Below are positions 15,955 to 23,217 of a DNA stretch of 35,535 bases, piece after piece (the first letter of the stretch is position 1; every line of letters starts with the position of its first letter). This DNA is from Clostridiales bacterium (GTDB taxonomy: Bacteria > Bacillota > Clostridia > Oscillospirales > CAG-272): positions 1 through 35,535 of the forward strand of contig CAKJZF010000017.1 of assembly GCA_918290775.1 (NCBI GenBank), read 5' to 3'. A model generated the notes under the pieces. That model saw nothing but the letters and a program-made list of their open reading frames with translations. It had not been told where the DNA came from and did not search any database. Made by a program: the position numbers and the translations under genes.

Positions 15955-17433
15955 ATGCCTGATTTTGCGATCTATCAAGACATTGCCGAGCGCACGGGCG
16001 GCGATATTTACGTCGGTGTTGTGGGACCGGTGCGCAGCGGAAAATCCACATTCATCAAACGGTTCATGGAGTCGGTCGTTTTGCCGAACATCGGGGAAGG
16101 CTATTCCCGCGACCGCGCCCGCGACGAACTGCCGCAATCCGCCGGCGGAAAAACGGTGATGACAACCGAGCCGAAATTCATTCCCGAGGAAGCGGTTCCG
16201 ATCGTGATCGGTGAGAACGCGCGGATGCGCGTTCGCATGATTGATTGCGTCGGCTACATTGTCCCCGACGCGATGGGAACGGTTGAGGACGGAGCGCCCC
16301 GTATGGTGCGAACCCCTTGGCAGGAAGAGCCGATGCCATTTGCGGAAGCAGCGGAAACAGGAACGAGAAAGGTCATCACCGACCATTCCACCATCGGTAT
16401 GCTTGTCACCACAGACGGAACCATCGGTGAAATTCCGCGCGAATCCTATGTGGAAGCCGAGGAACGCATCGTTGACGAATTAAAGGCGCTGAAGAAGCCT
16501 TTTGCTATCATTCTCAATTCCAAATCCCCGTCCTCCGAGGCGGCAACCGCGCTTGCTTATGAATTGGAGGGAAAGTACGGCGTTCCCGTGGCGCTGGTCA
16601 ACTGCCTTGAGCTTGACGCAGATGACATCCGTGAAATCTTGGGGCTTGTACTTGAGGAATTTCCCGTTTCGGAAGTGTCGGTTTCGCTCCCGGAGTGGAC
16701 GACTGCTCTTGAGGAAACGCATCCCATCCGTGCCTCTGTTCTTGCCTCGATCCGCAAATGCGCCGAAAAGGTGGCGAAGATGGGCGACGTTAAAGAAGCG
16801 TTCTCGGGCATGAACGAGAATGAATATATCGAGCGTGCGGAAGTGGAGGACATCGACCTTGGGACCGGAAAAGCAAACATCCGGCTGGAGACCGCTCCGG
16901 CGCTTTACTATCAAGTGATCAGCGAGTTGACGGGTCTTTCCATCAGCGATGAAAAGGGCTTGATGGAGACTCTGCGTGATCTTGCCGATGTAAAAACAAA
17001 ATATGACAAGGTTGCCGAGGCGCTCCGCGAGGTCAACGAAACCGGCTATGGAATCGTGATGCCCGATGTGGAGGAATTGCGCCTCGATGAGCCGCAAATC
17101 GCCAAACAGTCGGGCGGCTACGGCGTCAAGCTCCGCGCGGCGGCGCAGTCGATCCATATGATCCGCGCGAACATTGAGACTGAAATCAACCCCGTAGTCG
17201 GAACCGAGCAGCAGTCCGAGGATCTTGTCAAATATCTGCTTCGCGAGTTTGAAACTGATCCCCGCAGCATTTGGGAGTCCAATCTCTTCGGCAGATCGCT
17301 CTACGAGATTGTCAACGAGGGGCTGCACGCCAAACTCGACCACATTCCGGAGTCCTCCCGTAAGAAGCTCTCCGAAACGCTGGAGCGAATCGTCAACGAG
17401 GGAAGCAACGGTCTGATCTGCATTCTGCTGTAA
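15955..17433 (+). CDS. spoIVA: Stage IV sporulation protein A (spore coat ATPase)
   Basis: ATPase that polymerises on the forespore outer membrane and forms the base layer of the coat. It has 492 residues, which is also the length I recall for the B. subtilis protein. Walker A is GPVRSGKST (24-32); the following FIKRFMESVVLPNI, TMTEPKFIPEEAV-type segment (here VMTTEPKFIPEEA), IDCVGY and DHSTIGMLVTTDG are hallmarks. The C-terminus ends GLICILL, the hydrophobic tail needed for localisation in the family. GGGGAGG lies 7 nt before ATG 15955. A sigma-E promoter is expected; TTCTAAAT (15885-15892) and CGTATACT (15906-15913) are only a poor match. It shows that this organism makes endospores. Confidence 0.96.
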   Translation: MPDFAIYQDIAERTGGDIYVGVVGPVRSGKSTFIKRFMESVVLPNIGEGYSRDRARDELPQSAGGKTVMTTEPKFIPEEAVPIVIGENARMRVRMIDCVGYIVPDAMGTVEDGAPRMVRTPWQEEPMPFAEAAETGTRKVITDHSTIGMLVTTDGTIGEIPRESYVEAEERIVDELKALKKPFAIILNSKSPSSEAATALAYELEGKYGVPVALVNCLELDADDIREILGLVLEEFPVSEVSVSLPEWTTALEETHPIRASVLASIRKCAEKVAKMGDVKEAFSGMNENEYIERAEVEDIDLGTGKANIRLETAPALYYQVISELTGLSISDEKGLMETLRDLADVKTKYDKVAEALREVNETGYGIVMPDVEELRLDEPQIAKQSGGYGVKLRAAAQSIHMIRANIETEINPVVGTEQQSEDLVKYLLREFETDPRSIWESNLFGRSLYEIVNEGLHAKLDHIPESSRKKLSETLERIVNEGSNGLICILL

Positions 17434-17439
17434 AAAAAC

Positions 17440-17469
17440 CGGGAGGGGGAAACTTGTTTCCCCCTCCCG
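17440..17469 (-). terminator. 14-bp hairpin after spoIVA, U-tract on the minus strand
   Basis: Bases 17440-17453 pair perfectly with 17456-17469. On the plus strand no T-run follows; on the minus strand the stem is followed by GGTTTTTTT. As an intrinsic terminator it is therefore oriented against the minus strand, although it lies directly behind spoIVA (+). Confidence 0.65.
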
Positions 17470-17495
17470 AAATAACGCAAAAACGAAATTGCCTC

Positions 17496-17524
17496 TTGAC
17501 GGAGGCGATTTTTTCATATATAAT
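17496..17524 (+). promoter_or_regulatory. SigA-type promoter for the DUF5662-like gene
   Basis: TTGACG (17496-17501), 17-bp spacer, TATAAT (17519-17524). Confidence 0.75.
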
Positions 17525-17557
17525 AAATGGGAACTCATTGAACAAAAGGAGTGCTGA

Positions 17558-18142
17558 ATGATCCATCCCATCAAACATTTTCAAACCATCACCAAACATC
17601 GCCACCGCGTGATCGAGCATTGCTTTCGCGCGGGAATCGGCTTGCAAGGGCTTCTTCATGATCTCTCCAAATATGAACCGGCCGAATGGATTCCAGGCGT
17701 ACGGTACTATCAGGGAACGAGAAGCCCCAACGAGCAGGAGCGGGAACTTTTCGGCTATTCGGTTGCATGGATGCACCATAAGGGCAGAAATCGACACCAT
17801 TTTGAATATTGGAGCGATCTGAACCCGAAAACCAAGCAATACGAATCGGTTCGGATGCCGATCCGCTATGTCAAGGAGATGTTCTGCGACCGCGTTGCCG
17901 CGAGCAAGATCTACCAAGGGGAGCGTTACACCAACCGCCACCCGCTGGAGTATTATCTGCGCGGAAACGCCCGCTCCAGGATGCACCCGGATACCGCTGA
18001 TCTGCTGGAGAGTTGGCTGACGATGCTTGCCGAGAAGGGCGAGGACATTACTTTTGCCTATCTTCGATCCATCCCCAATAACAGCACCTACGGTCATCGT
18101 CCCGTTCTGATGAAGCCCGAAAATCCATTGAAAAACCAGTAA
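17558..18142 (+). CDS. DUF5662-like protein with His/Asp-rich putative metal site
   Basis: 194 residues, matching what I remember of the DUF5662 family found widely in Firmicutes and their phages. The sequence contains HRVIEHCF, LLHDLSKYEPAEW, AWMHHKGRNRHHFEYW and MFCDRVAASKIYQG. The His, HD, HH and D spacing resembles HD-domain phosphohydrolases, so a metal-dependent hydrolase is a reasonable guess; no function is established. AAAGGAG lies 7 nt before ATG 17558. It is transcribed alone from its own promoter. Confidence 0.8.
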   Translation: MIHPIKHFQTITKHRHRVIEHCFRAGIGLQGLLHDLSKYEPAEWIPGVRYYQGTRSPNEQERELFGYSVAWMHHKGRNRHHFEYWSDLNPKTKQYESVRMPIRYVKEMFCDRVAASKIYQGERYTNRHPLEYYLRGNARSRMHPDTADLLESWLTMLAEKGEDITFAYLRSIPNNSTYGHRPVLMKPENPLKNQ

Positions 18143-18211
18143 AAACCGCCGAAAATACCGTAAAAAGTCGGAAACGCAACCATCGGTTGACAAATTTCAA
18201 AGCCGAATCGG

Positions 18212-18240
18212 TGGACTTTTTATACTCGGTGGTGTATCAT
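18212..18240 (+). promoter_or_regulatory. Promoter with internal inverted repeat for the XRE gene
   Basis: TGGACT (18212-18217), 17-bp spacer, TATCAT (18235-18240). Within it lies ATAC-N8-GTAT (18222-18237), between and overlapping the boxes, where a repressor would block polymerase. A TTGACA at 18187-18192 is too far from any -10 box to be used with it. Confidence 0.5.
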
Positions 18241-18285
18241 TAAGCTGTCAGAAGGATGAAAGACGGAAAGAGAGGATAAATCTAT

Positions 18286-19305
18286 ATGACACTTTCGGAA
18301 AAGATCATGACCCTTCGTCGGCGGAACGGATGGTCGCAGGAGGAATTGGCGGAGCGGCTGGATGTTTCGCGGCAGTCGGTCTCTAAATGGGAAATGGGGC
18401 AAAGTGTGCCCGAACTGGATAAGATTGTTCAGATGAGCAATCTGTTCGGCGTTAACGCCGATACCTTGATTCGCGATGAAATCGGTCTTGGGGAACCTGC
18501 CTTCTCGGAAGGAGAACCGCAACCCGCCCCGCTCAATGAGGAGACAACCGACGCGCAAATGGGAAATCTGCTTTCCGAATCCGACGCGAGAACCTTGATT
18601 GCCCGTGCGAAATGCAAAAACCGTTTCACCGCTGTCGGCGTAGCGCTTTGCGTGGTTGCCCCGATTCCGCTGATTCTCCAGCAGATTGCCGCCGGAATTG
18701 CGATTCTGCTGGTTTTGGTTGCGGCGGCGGTCGCCTGCTTTATCACCGCGGATCATCTTTGGAAGGCAACGCCCTATTCGGTTTACACCAAGGGAGACCG
18801 TCTTTCCGCCGATGCCGCTGTGTTTGTGCGGGAGAATGTATCCGCCGCTGACCGTCGCTTTTTGATCTTTAATCTGATCGGCGTCATCCTGTTCATCCTG
18901 TCGCCCATCCCGCTGGTGACGGTGGCACTCGTAAATTCGGATAGTCTGACTGACCTGCAAGCGGAAACCTGCGTTGCGATCCTGCTCGGTATGGTTGCCG
19001 TCGGGGTGTTTTTCGTACTTCTACGGGGAACCGAGATGGCAGTTTGGAAGCGTTTTCAGGCGATTTTGGAAAACCGGATTCCGAATGAAATCCGCGAGGG
19101 CGAAGAGCCGCAGGAGGCAGCCGCGCGACTGGAAGAAGAGAAGCGCGACCCGATCGGAAAAATCTATTGGTCGGTTGTAACATCAGGGTACTTGTTGGTG
19201 TCCTTTTTGACCCATCGTTGGGATATGACATGGATCGTTTGGCCGGTTGCGGGCGTTCTTTTCGGTGCGATCGAAGCAATTCTGTGCCTGACCCGCCGCA
19301 AATAA
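18286..19305 (+). CDS. XRE-family regulator with membrane domain
   Basis: 339 residues. The N-terminal 65 aa form an XRE helix-turn-helix (LRRRNGWSQEELAERLDVSRQSVSKWE), the type common in clostridial transcription factors. After a linker come hydrophobic segments at about 112-128, 131-152, 190-212, 221-240 and a C-terminal pair, so the protein appears anchored in the membrane, with an additional cytosolic stretch between (EIREGEEPQEAAARLEEEK). GAGAGG lies about 10 nt before ATG 18286. A membrane-tethered repressor could sense envelope stress, but target and signal are unknown. The inverted repeat in its own promoter suggests autoregulation. Confidence 0.85.
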   Translation: MTLSEKIMTLRRRNGWSQEELAERLDVSRQSVSKWEMGQSVPELDKIVQMSNLFGVNADTLIRDEIGLGEPAFSEGEPQPAPLNEETTDAQMGNLLSESDARTLIARAKCKNRFTAVGVALCVVAPIPLILQQIAAGIAILLVLVAAAVACFITADHLWKATPYSVYTKGDRLSADAAVFVRENVSAADRRFLIFNLIGVILFILSPIPLVTVALVNSDSLTDLQAETCVAILLGMVAVGVFFVLLRGTEMAVWKRFQAILENRIPNEIREGEEPQEAAARLEEEKRDPIGKIYWSVVTSGYLLVSFLTHRWDMTWIVWPVAGVLFGAIEAILCLTRRK

Positions 19306-19315
19306 TCGGGCGGCG

Positions 19316-19364
19316 TTCCATAAAAAAACCTGTATCGCAAAGCGATACAGGTTTTTTTATGGAA
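19316..19364. terminator. Bidirectional terminator, 23-bp perfect stem
   Basis: Bases 19316-19338 pair perfectly with 19342-19364 around a 3-nt loop, with A7 and T7 tracts. It ends the XRE gene (+) and pheT (-). Confidence 0.93.
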
Positions 19365-19367
19365 ACA

Positions 19368-21767
19368 TCACGCACGCAGGGTCAATCCCATCTTGAATTT
19401 GAGATCATTCAGGATCTTCTTGCTCACCTTGTCCGCTTCTTCCACCGTCAGCGTGCGGTCGGGCGCACGGAGCGTGACGCGGATGGAGACCGACTTTTTA
19501 CCCTCGCCGAGTTGTTCACCGCGATAAATGTCGAAGAGCGAGACGGTTTCCACAAGCTTGCCGCCCGCCTTTTTCATAACGCCTTCAATCGCGCCGACCT
19601 CAATGTCCTCGTCGCAGACAAAGGAGAAATCACGGGTTGTCGCGGGATATTTCGGCAGAGGACGATAGGTCTTTTGCAGTTTAACATGGGCAAAGATCTC
19701 ATCGAAAGCCAATTCGGCAATCAGAACGGGCTGGCTGAACCCGTAATTGGAAGCCATACGCGGATCCGCCTGACCGAGAACGCCGAGATAGGTTCCATCC
19801 TCGGCGGTTATGGTTGCGCAACGCCCGGGATGGTAGGAGGGGTTTTCGGTCTCCGCCGTAAATTCCGCCGCGATTCCGCCGCGATTGAGGATGGCTTCGC
19901 AAACGCCCTTAACCGTGTAGAAATCGGCATTTCCGTACATACCGATGGTCAGAACGCGTTTCTCATCCGGCAGTTCGTTCGGGTTTTCATGCGGCAGATA
20001 GACGGTTGCAAGCTCAAAGAGCCGCACATTTTCGTTGTTGAAGTTGTTGTTACGCGCCAGTACCTCCATCATCGAGGGAAGCGCCGTTGTGCGCATCACG
20101 CTGGTGTCCTCGCCCAACGGGTTGGAGATGACGACAGAGCTGCGAAGCGGGCTGTTCGCGGGCATACGGATCTTGTCATAGGATTTCGGACTGATGAAGG
20201 AGAAGGTATGAATTTGCGAGAGATCCAATCCGGTCAACTGCTGCTCGGTTTCCAATTCGTAATCCATTTTTGCCGAGCGCCCGCCGAGCGTTGTTTCGGC
20301 ATTCATGCGGGAGGATTCAATCTTGTCATAGCCCCAAACGCGGACCACTTCTTCGGCAATGTCATTCATGCAGGCGAGGTCGGCGCGATAGGACGGGACT
20401 GTAATGTTGCCGTCCTTGACCGTGCAGCCGAGGCTTTGGAGCGTCTTGACCATATGTTCCTCTGGAATTTTGGTTCCGAGAAACGCGTTGTAGCGAGCGG
20501 GGGTAAAGGGAAGCACGGTCAATGGCTTGACAGAGGGATAGACGTCGATAACGCCGTCCACAACGTCTCCGGCGCCAAGCAATTCCACCAGCTCACAGGC
20601 ACGCTCCAACCCAGCCATACAGTTTTCGGGATCCAATCCCTTTTCATAGCGCGAGGAGGACTCGGTGCGCATTCCGTTTTTCTTGGCGGTGACGCGAACC
20701 GACGCGCCGTTGAAGCACGCAGATTCGAACACCACCGTTGCGGTTCCGTCCACAATTTCGGAGTTTGCTCCACCCATCACACCCGCGAGAGCACAAGCCT
20801 TTTTGCCGTCGGCAATCACAAGCATAGAACTGTCAAGCGTATGGTCGATGTTGTCCAGCGAACGGAAGGTTTCGCCGTCGGTCGCGCGCCTGACGTTGAT
20901 TGCCGAACCTTCCAGACATTGATAGTCGAAGGCGTGCATCGGTTGACCGTATTCGAGCATGACATAGTTTGTGATGTCAACAATGTTGTTGATCGGGCGA
21001 ACTCCGGCGGCACGCAAACGCATCCGCATCCAAAGCGGGGAGGGCGCGATGCGGACATTCTTGACCACGCGGGCGCAGTAGCGATAGCAGAGATCGGGAT
21101 CGCTGATGGTCACGTTCAGATAGTTTCCGATCTTGTCGCCGTCGTTCGCACCGTTCACCTTGGGGGTCGGAACCGAGAACGGACGGTCAAACGAAACCGC
21201 GGTCTCGCGTGCCAAACCGATGACGGAAAGGCAGTCCGGGCGATTGGAGGTAATTTCGAATTCCACAACCGTATCGCGCAGGAGAAGCGCGTCTCGGATA
21301 TCGGTTCCGAGCTTGTCGGCGAGATCGTCGTCAAGAATCAGAATTCCGTTTTCCTCTTTGCCGGGCATATCATGCGCGGTCAGATTCAGTTCACCGAAGG
21401 AGCAGAGCATCCCGTCCGATTCCACACCGCGGAGCTTGCCCGCTTTGATGACAACGTCTCCCGGCAGCTTCGCCACGGGAAGTGCCGCAGGAACCAGCGC
21501 ACCGACGAACACGTTTTGCGCACCGGTCACGATCTGAATGTCATGCCCGCGATCGCCCGCGTCAAGCCTGCAAATCCAAAGATGATCCGAGTCGGGATGG
21601 CGCTCTATGGCGGTCACTTTCGCAACCACCACATTTTCAATATCCTCCGCAAGCGTTTCGTAGCCTTCCACCTTGGAACCTGTTGCAGTCAGACGGTCGC
21701 AGTAAGCATGGTCGCTGACGTCACGAACATCCACAAAATCAGAAAGCCAATTTCTGGAAAGATTCAT
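19368..21767 (-). CDS. pheT: Phenylalanine-tRNA ligase beta subunit
   Basis: 799 residues, the usual length. It forms the alpha2-beta2 enzyme with PheS that charges tRNA-Phe. Domains in order: N-terminal segment MNLSRNWLSDFVD, EMAP-like tRNA-binding domain (about 44-155; VVVAKVTAIERHPDSDHL, GVESDGMLCS), the B3/B4 editing region (FEITSNRPDCLSVIGLARE and after), B5, the catalytic-like core (RVWGYDKI, ISNPLGEDTSVMRTTALPSM), and the C-terminal ferredoxin-like anticodon-binding domain (YPATTRDFSFV to the end). AAAGGAG lies 10 nt before ATG 21767. It follows pheS by 18 bp and shares its T-box. Confidence 0.97.
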   Translation of the reverse strand: MNLSRNWLSDFVDVRDVSDHAYCDRLTATGSKVEGYETLAEDIENVVVAKVTAIERHPDSDHLWICRLDAGDRGHDIQIVTGAQNVFVGALVPAALPVAKLPGDVVIKAGKLRGVESDGMLCSFGELNLTAHDMPGKEENGILILDDDLADKLGTDIRDALLLRDTVVEFEITSNRPDCLSVIGLARETAVSFDRPFSVPTPKVNGANDGDKIGNYLNVTISDPDLCYRYCARVVKNVRIAPSPLWMRMRLRAAGVRPINNIVDITNYVMLEYGQPMHAFDYQCLEGSAINVRRATDGETFRSLDNIDHTLDSSMLVIADGKKACALAGVMGGANSEIVDGTATVVFESACFNGASVRVTAKKNGMRTESSSRYEKGLDPENCMAGLERACELVELLGAGDVVDGVIDVYPSVKPLTVLPFTPARYNAFLGTKIPEEHMVKTLQSLGCTVKDGNITVPSYRADLACMNDIAEEVVRVWGYDKIESSRMNAETTLGGRSAKMDYELETEQQLTGLDLSQIHTFSFISPKSYDKIRMPANSPLRSSVVISNPLGEDTSVMRTTALPSMMEVLARNNNFNNENVRLFELATVYLPHENPNELPDEKRVLTIGMYGNADFYTVKGVCEAILNRGGIAAEFTAETENPSYHPGRCATITAEDGTYLGVLGQADPRMASNYGFSQPVLIAELAFDEIFAHVKLQKTYRPLPKYPATTRDFSFVCDEDIEVGAIEGVMKKAGGKLVETVSLFDIYRGEQLGEGKKSVSIRVTLRAPDRTLTVEEADKVSKKILNDLKFKMGLTLRA

Positions 21768-21785
21768 GTTTCGGGTTCTCCTTTC

Positions 21786-22802
21786 TTAAAATTGGTTCAG
21801 AAAACGTTGATCGTTTTCATAGAAGAGGCGAATGTCATCAATGCCGCGAGAGATCATGGTGATACGCTCGATGCCGAGACCAAACGCGAATCCAGAATAT
21901 TCTTCGGGATCAATCCCGCAGTTGGAGAGTACAAACGGATGCACCATGCCCGCGCCGAGAATCTCAATCCATCCTTCGCCCTTGCAGAGGCGGCAACCCT
22001 TGCCGCCGCAAACGAAGCAGGAAGCGTCCACCTCGGCGGACGGCTCGGTAAACGGGAAGTGATGCGGGCGGAAGCGAATGCGGGTGTCCTCGCCGAACAT
22101 CTTTTTCGCAAACGTTTCCAGTGTCCCTTTGAGATCGCCCATGGTAATCCCCTTGTCCACAACCAGCCCCTCCAACTGATGGAAGAGCGGAGAATGGGTG
22201 GAGTCCAATGCGTCCGAGCGGTAAACACGCCCGGGAGATATGATGCGGATCGGTGGCTTCATATGTTCCATTGTTCGCACCTGAACCGGGGATGTTTGCG
22301 AGCGAAGCAGGATTTTATCGGTGATATAGAAGGTATCCTGCGTGTCGCGCGCCGGGTGGTTTTCGGGGATATTGAGCGCTTGGAAGTTGTAGTAATCCAG
22401 CTCCACTTCGGGACCCTCCACAACCTGGAATCCCATGCCGATGAAGATGTTTTCCAAATCGCGCTGAACCTTTGTCAGCGGGTGGATATGTCCGGCGGGA
22501 AGCGCCGTGCCAGGAATGGTGACGTCCAGCTTTTCGGCTTTCAACTTGCGCTCGAGCGCCTTTGTTTGCACATCGCGGATCTTCTTGGAGATGGCATTTT
22601 CAATGCTCTCGCGAATTTCGTTGGCGAGCTGTCCGATTTTCGGGCGCTCTTCCGGCGTCAGCGATCCCATCCCACGCAGAACCGCGGTCAGCTCGCCTTT
22701 TTTTCCGAGATAGCGAACCTTGACCTGCTCAAGCGTTGCTTCGGTCGCTGTATCAATGGCTTTGAGCGCCGATTCTCTGATTTCTGTGAGTTTTTCCTTC
22801 AT
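21786..22802 (-). CDS. pheS: Phenylalanine-tRNA ligase alpha subunit
   Basis: 338 residues; the catalytic class II subunit. The N-terminal coiled coil (to about 90) is followed by motif 1 (about 107-150), motif 2 (GRVYRSD... [10 protein letters not shown], 191-216) and motif 3 (FGLGIERI, 308-313), with [16 protein letters not shown] before a Cys-rich turn [12 protein letters not shown] that occurs in many Firmicutes PheS. AAAGGA lies 7 nt before ATG 22802. The open frame runs further upstream (to 23042), but this is the T-box leader, not protein. Confidence 0.97.
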   Translation of the reverse strand: MKEKLTEIRESALKAIDTATEATLEQVKVRYLGKKGELTAVLRGMGSLTPEERPKIGQLANEIRESIENAISKKIRDVQTKALERKLKAEKLDVTIPGTALPAGHIHPLTKVQRDLENIFIGMGFQVVEGPEVELDYYNFQALNIPENHPARDTQDTFYITDKILLRSQTSPVQVRTMEHMKPPIRIISPGRVYRSDALDSTHSPLFHQLEGLVVDKGITMGDLKGTLETFAKKMFGEDTRIRFRPHHFPFTEPSAEVDASCFVCGGKGCRLCKGEGWIEILGAGMVHPFVLSNCGIDPEEYSGFAFGLGIERITMISRGIDDIRLFYENDQRFLNQF

Positions 22803-22845
22803 AATTGAATCCTTTCTTTGAAAGATTGTTTGTCTGTCCAACGTC

Positions 22846-23101
22846 CAAAAAGAAAAATCCCGCCCCACGCAATTGGGACGAGACGCAAAGCACCCCGCGG
22901 TACCACCCGATTTTCGGCACAAAGCCAACACTTTGACGGCGAATAACGGCGCCTGCCGGATCGGGCTACCGAAACTTTCACCCGACCTGCTCCGAAGGGA
23001 AATGCGCGTCGCTTGGGTTTGCCGTGCTTCCAGCCGGGACACCGCTCTCTGAAAAACCGCTGTTGCGACTTGCTGACTTCATCCTCGCATTTATATTTAC
23101 A
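22846..23101 (-). promoter_or_regulatory. T-box leader controlling pheST
   Basis: On the minus strand, GGGTGGTACCGCG (22896-22908) is the T-box consensus that binds the uncharged tRNA acceptor end. It is followed by a terminator: CTCGTCCC / GGGGCGGG (22859-22882, with G-U pairs) and a run of T and C (22847-22857). Upstream lies a stem I region with CAGAGAGCGG and CTGGAAGCACGG-like conserved bulges, and a TTC at 22999-23001 just before CCTTCGGAG is the likely Phe specifier (UUC). Low charging of tRNA-Phe should let transcription continue into pheS and pheT. Confidence 0.92.
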
Positions 23102-23107
23102 AAGGAT

Positions 23108-23136
23108 AGTATAGCACCTTTTTCTATCTTTTTCAA
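23108..23136 (-). promoter_or_regulatory. SigA-type promoter for the T-box/pheST transcript
   Basis: Minus strand: TTGAAA (23131-23136), 17-bp spacer, TATACT (23108-23113). Start of transcription near 23101. Confidence 0.78.
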
Positions 23137-23164
23137 GAGTTTTTATGAAATTTTTTACAAAAAA

Positions 23165-23207
23165 CAGAAAAAAGCACGGCGAGATCCCTTGCGGGAATCG
23201 CCGTGCC
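23165..23207 (-). terminator. Terminator after the peptide-binding protein gene
   Basis: Minus strand: GCACGGCGA pairs with TCGCCGTGC (23174-23206), followed by TTTTTTC. It lies 11 bp after the stop at 23218. Confidence 0.9.
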
Positions 23208-23217
23208 TGAATGGGGT

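Noticed and set aside
18187-18226. TTGACA paired with TATACT before the XRE gene
   Set aside because: The boxes are about 29 bp apart, too far for one promoter.
19167-22808. Very long plus-strand open frame (over 1,200 codons) opposite pheT/pheS
   Set aside because: It is the antisense of well-recognised PheT and PheS, with no ribosome site or family resemblance.
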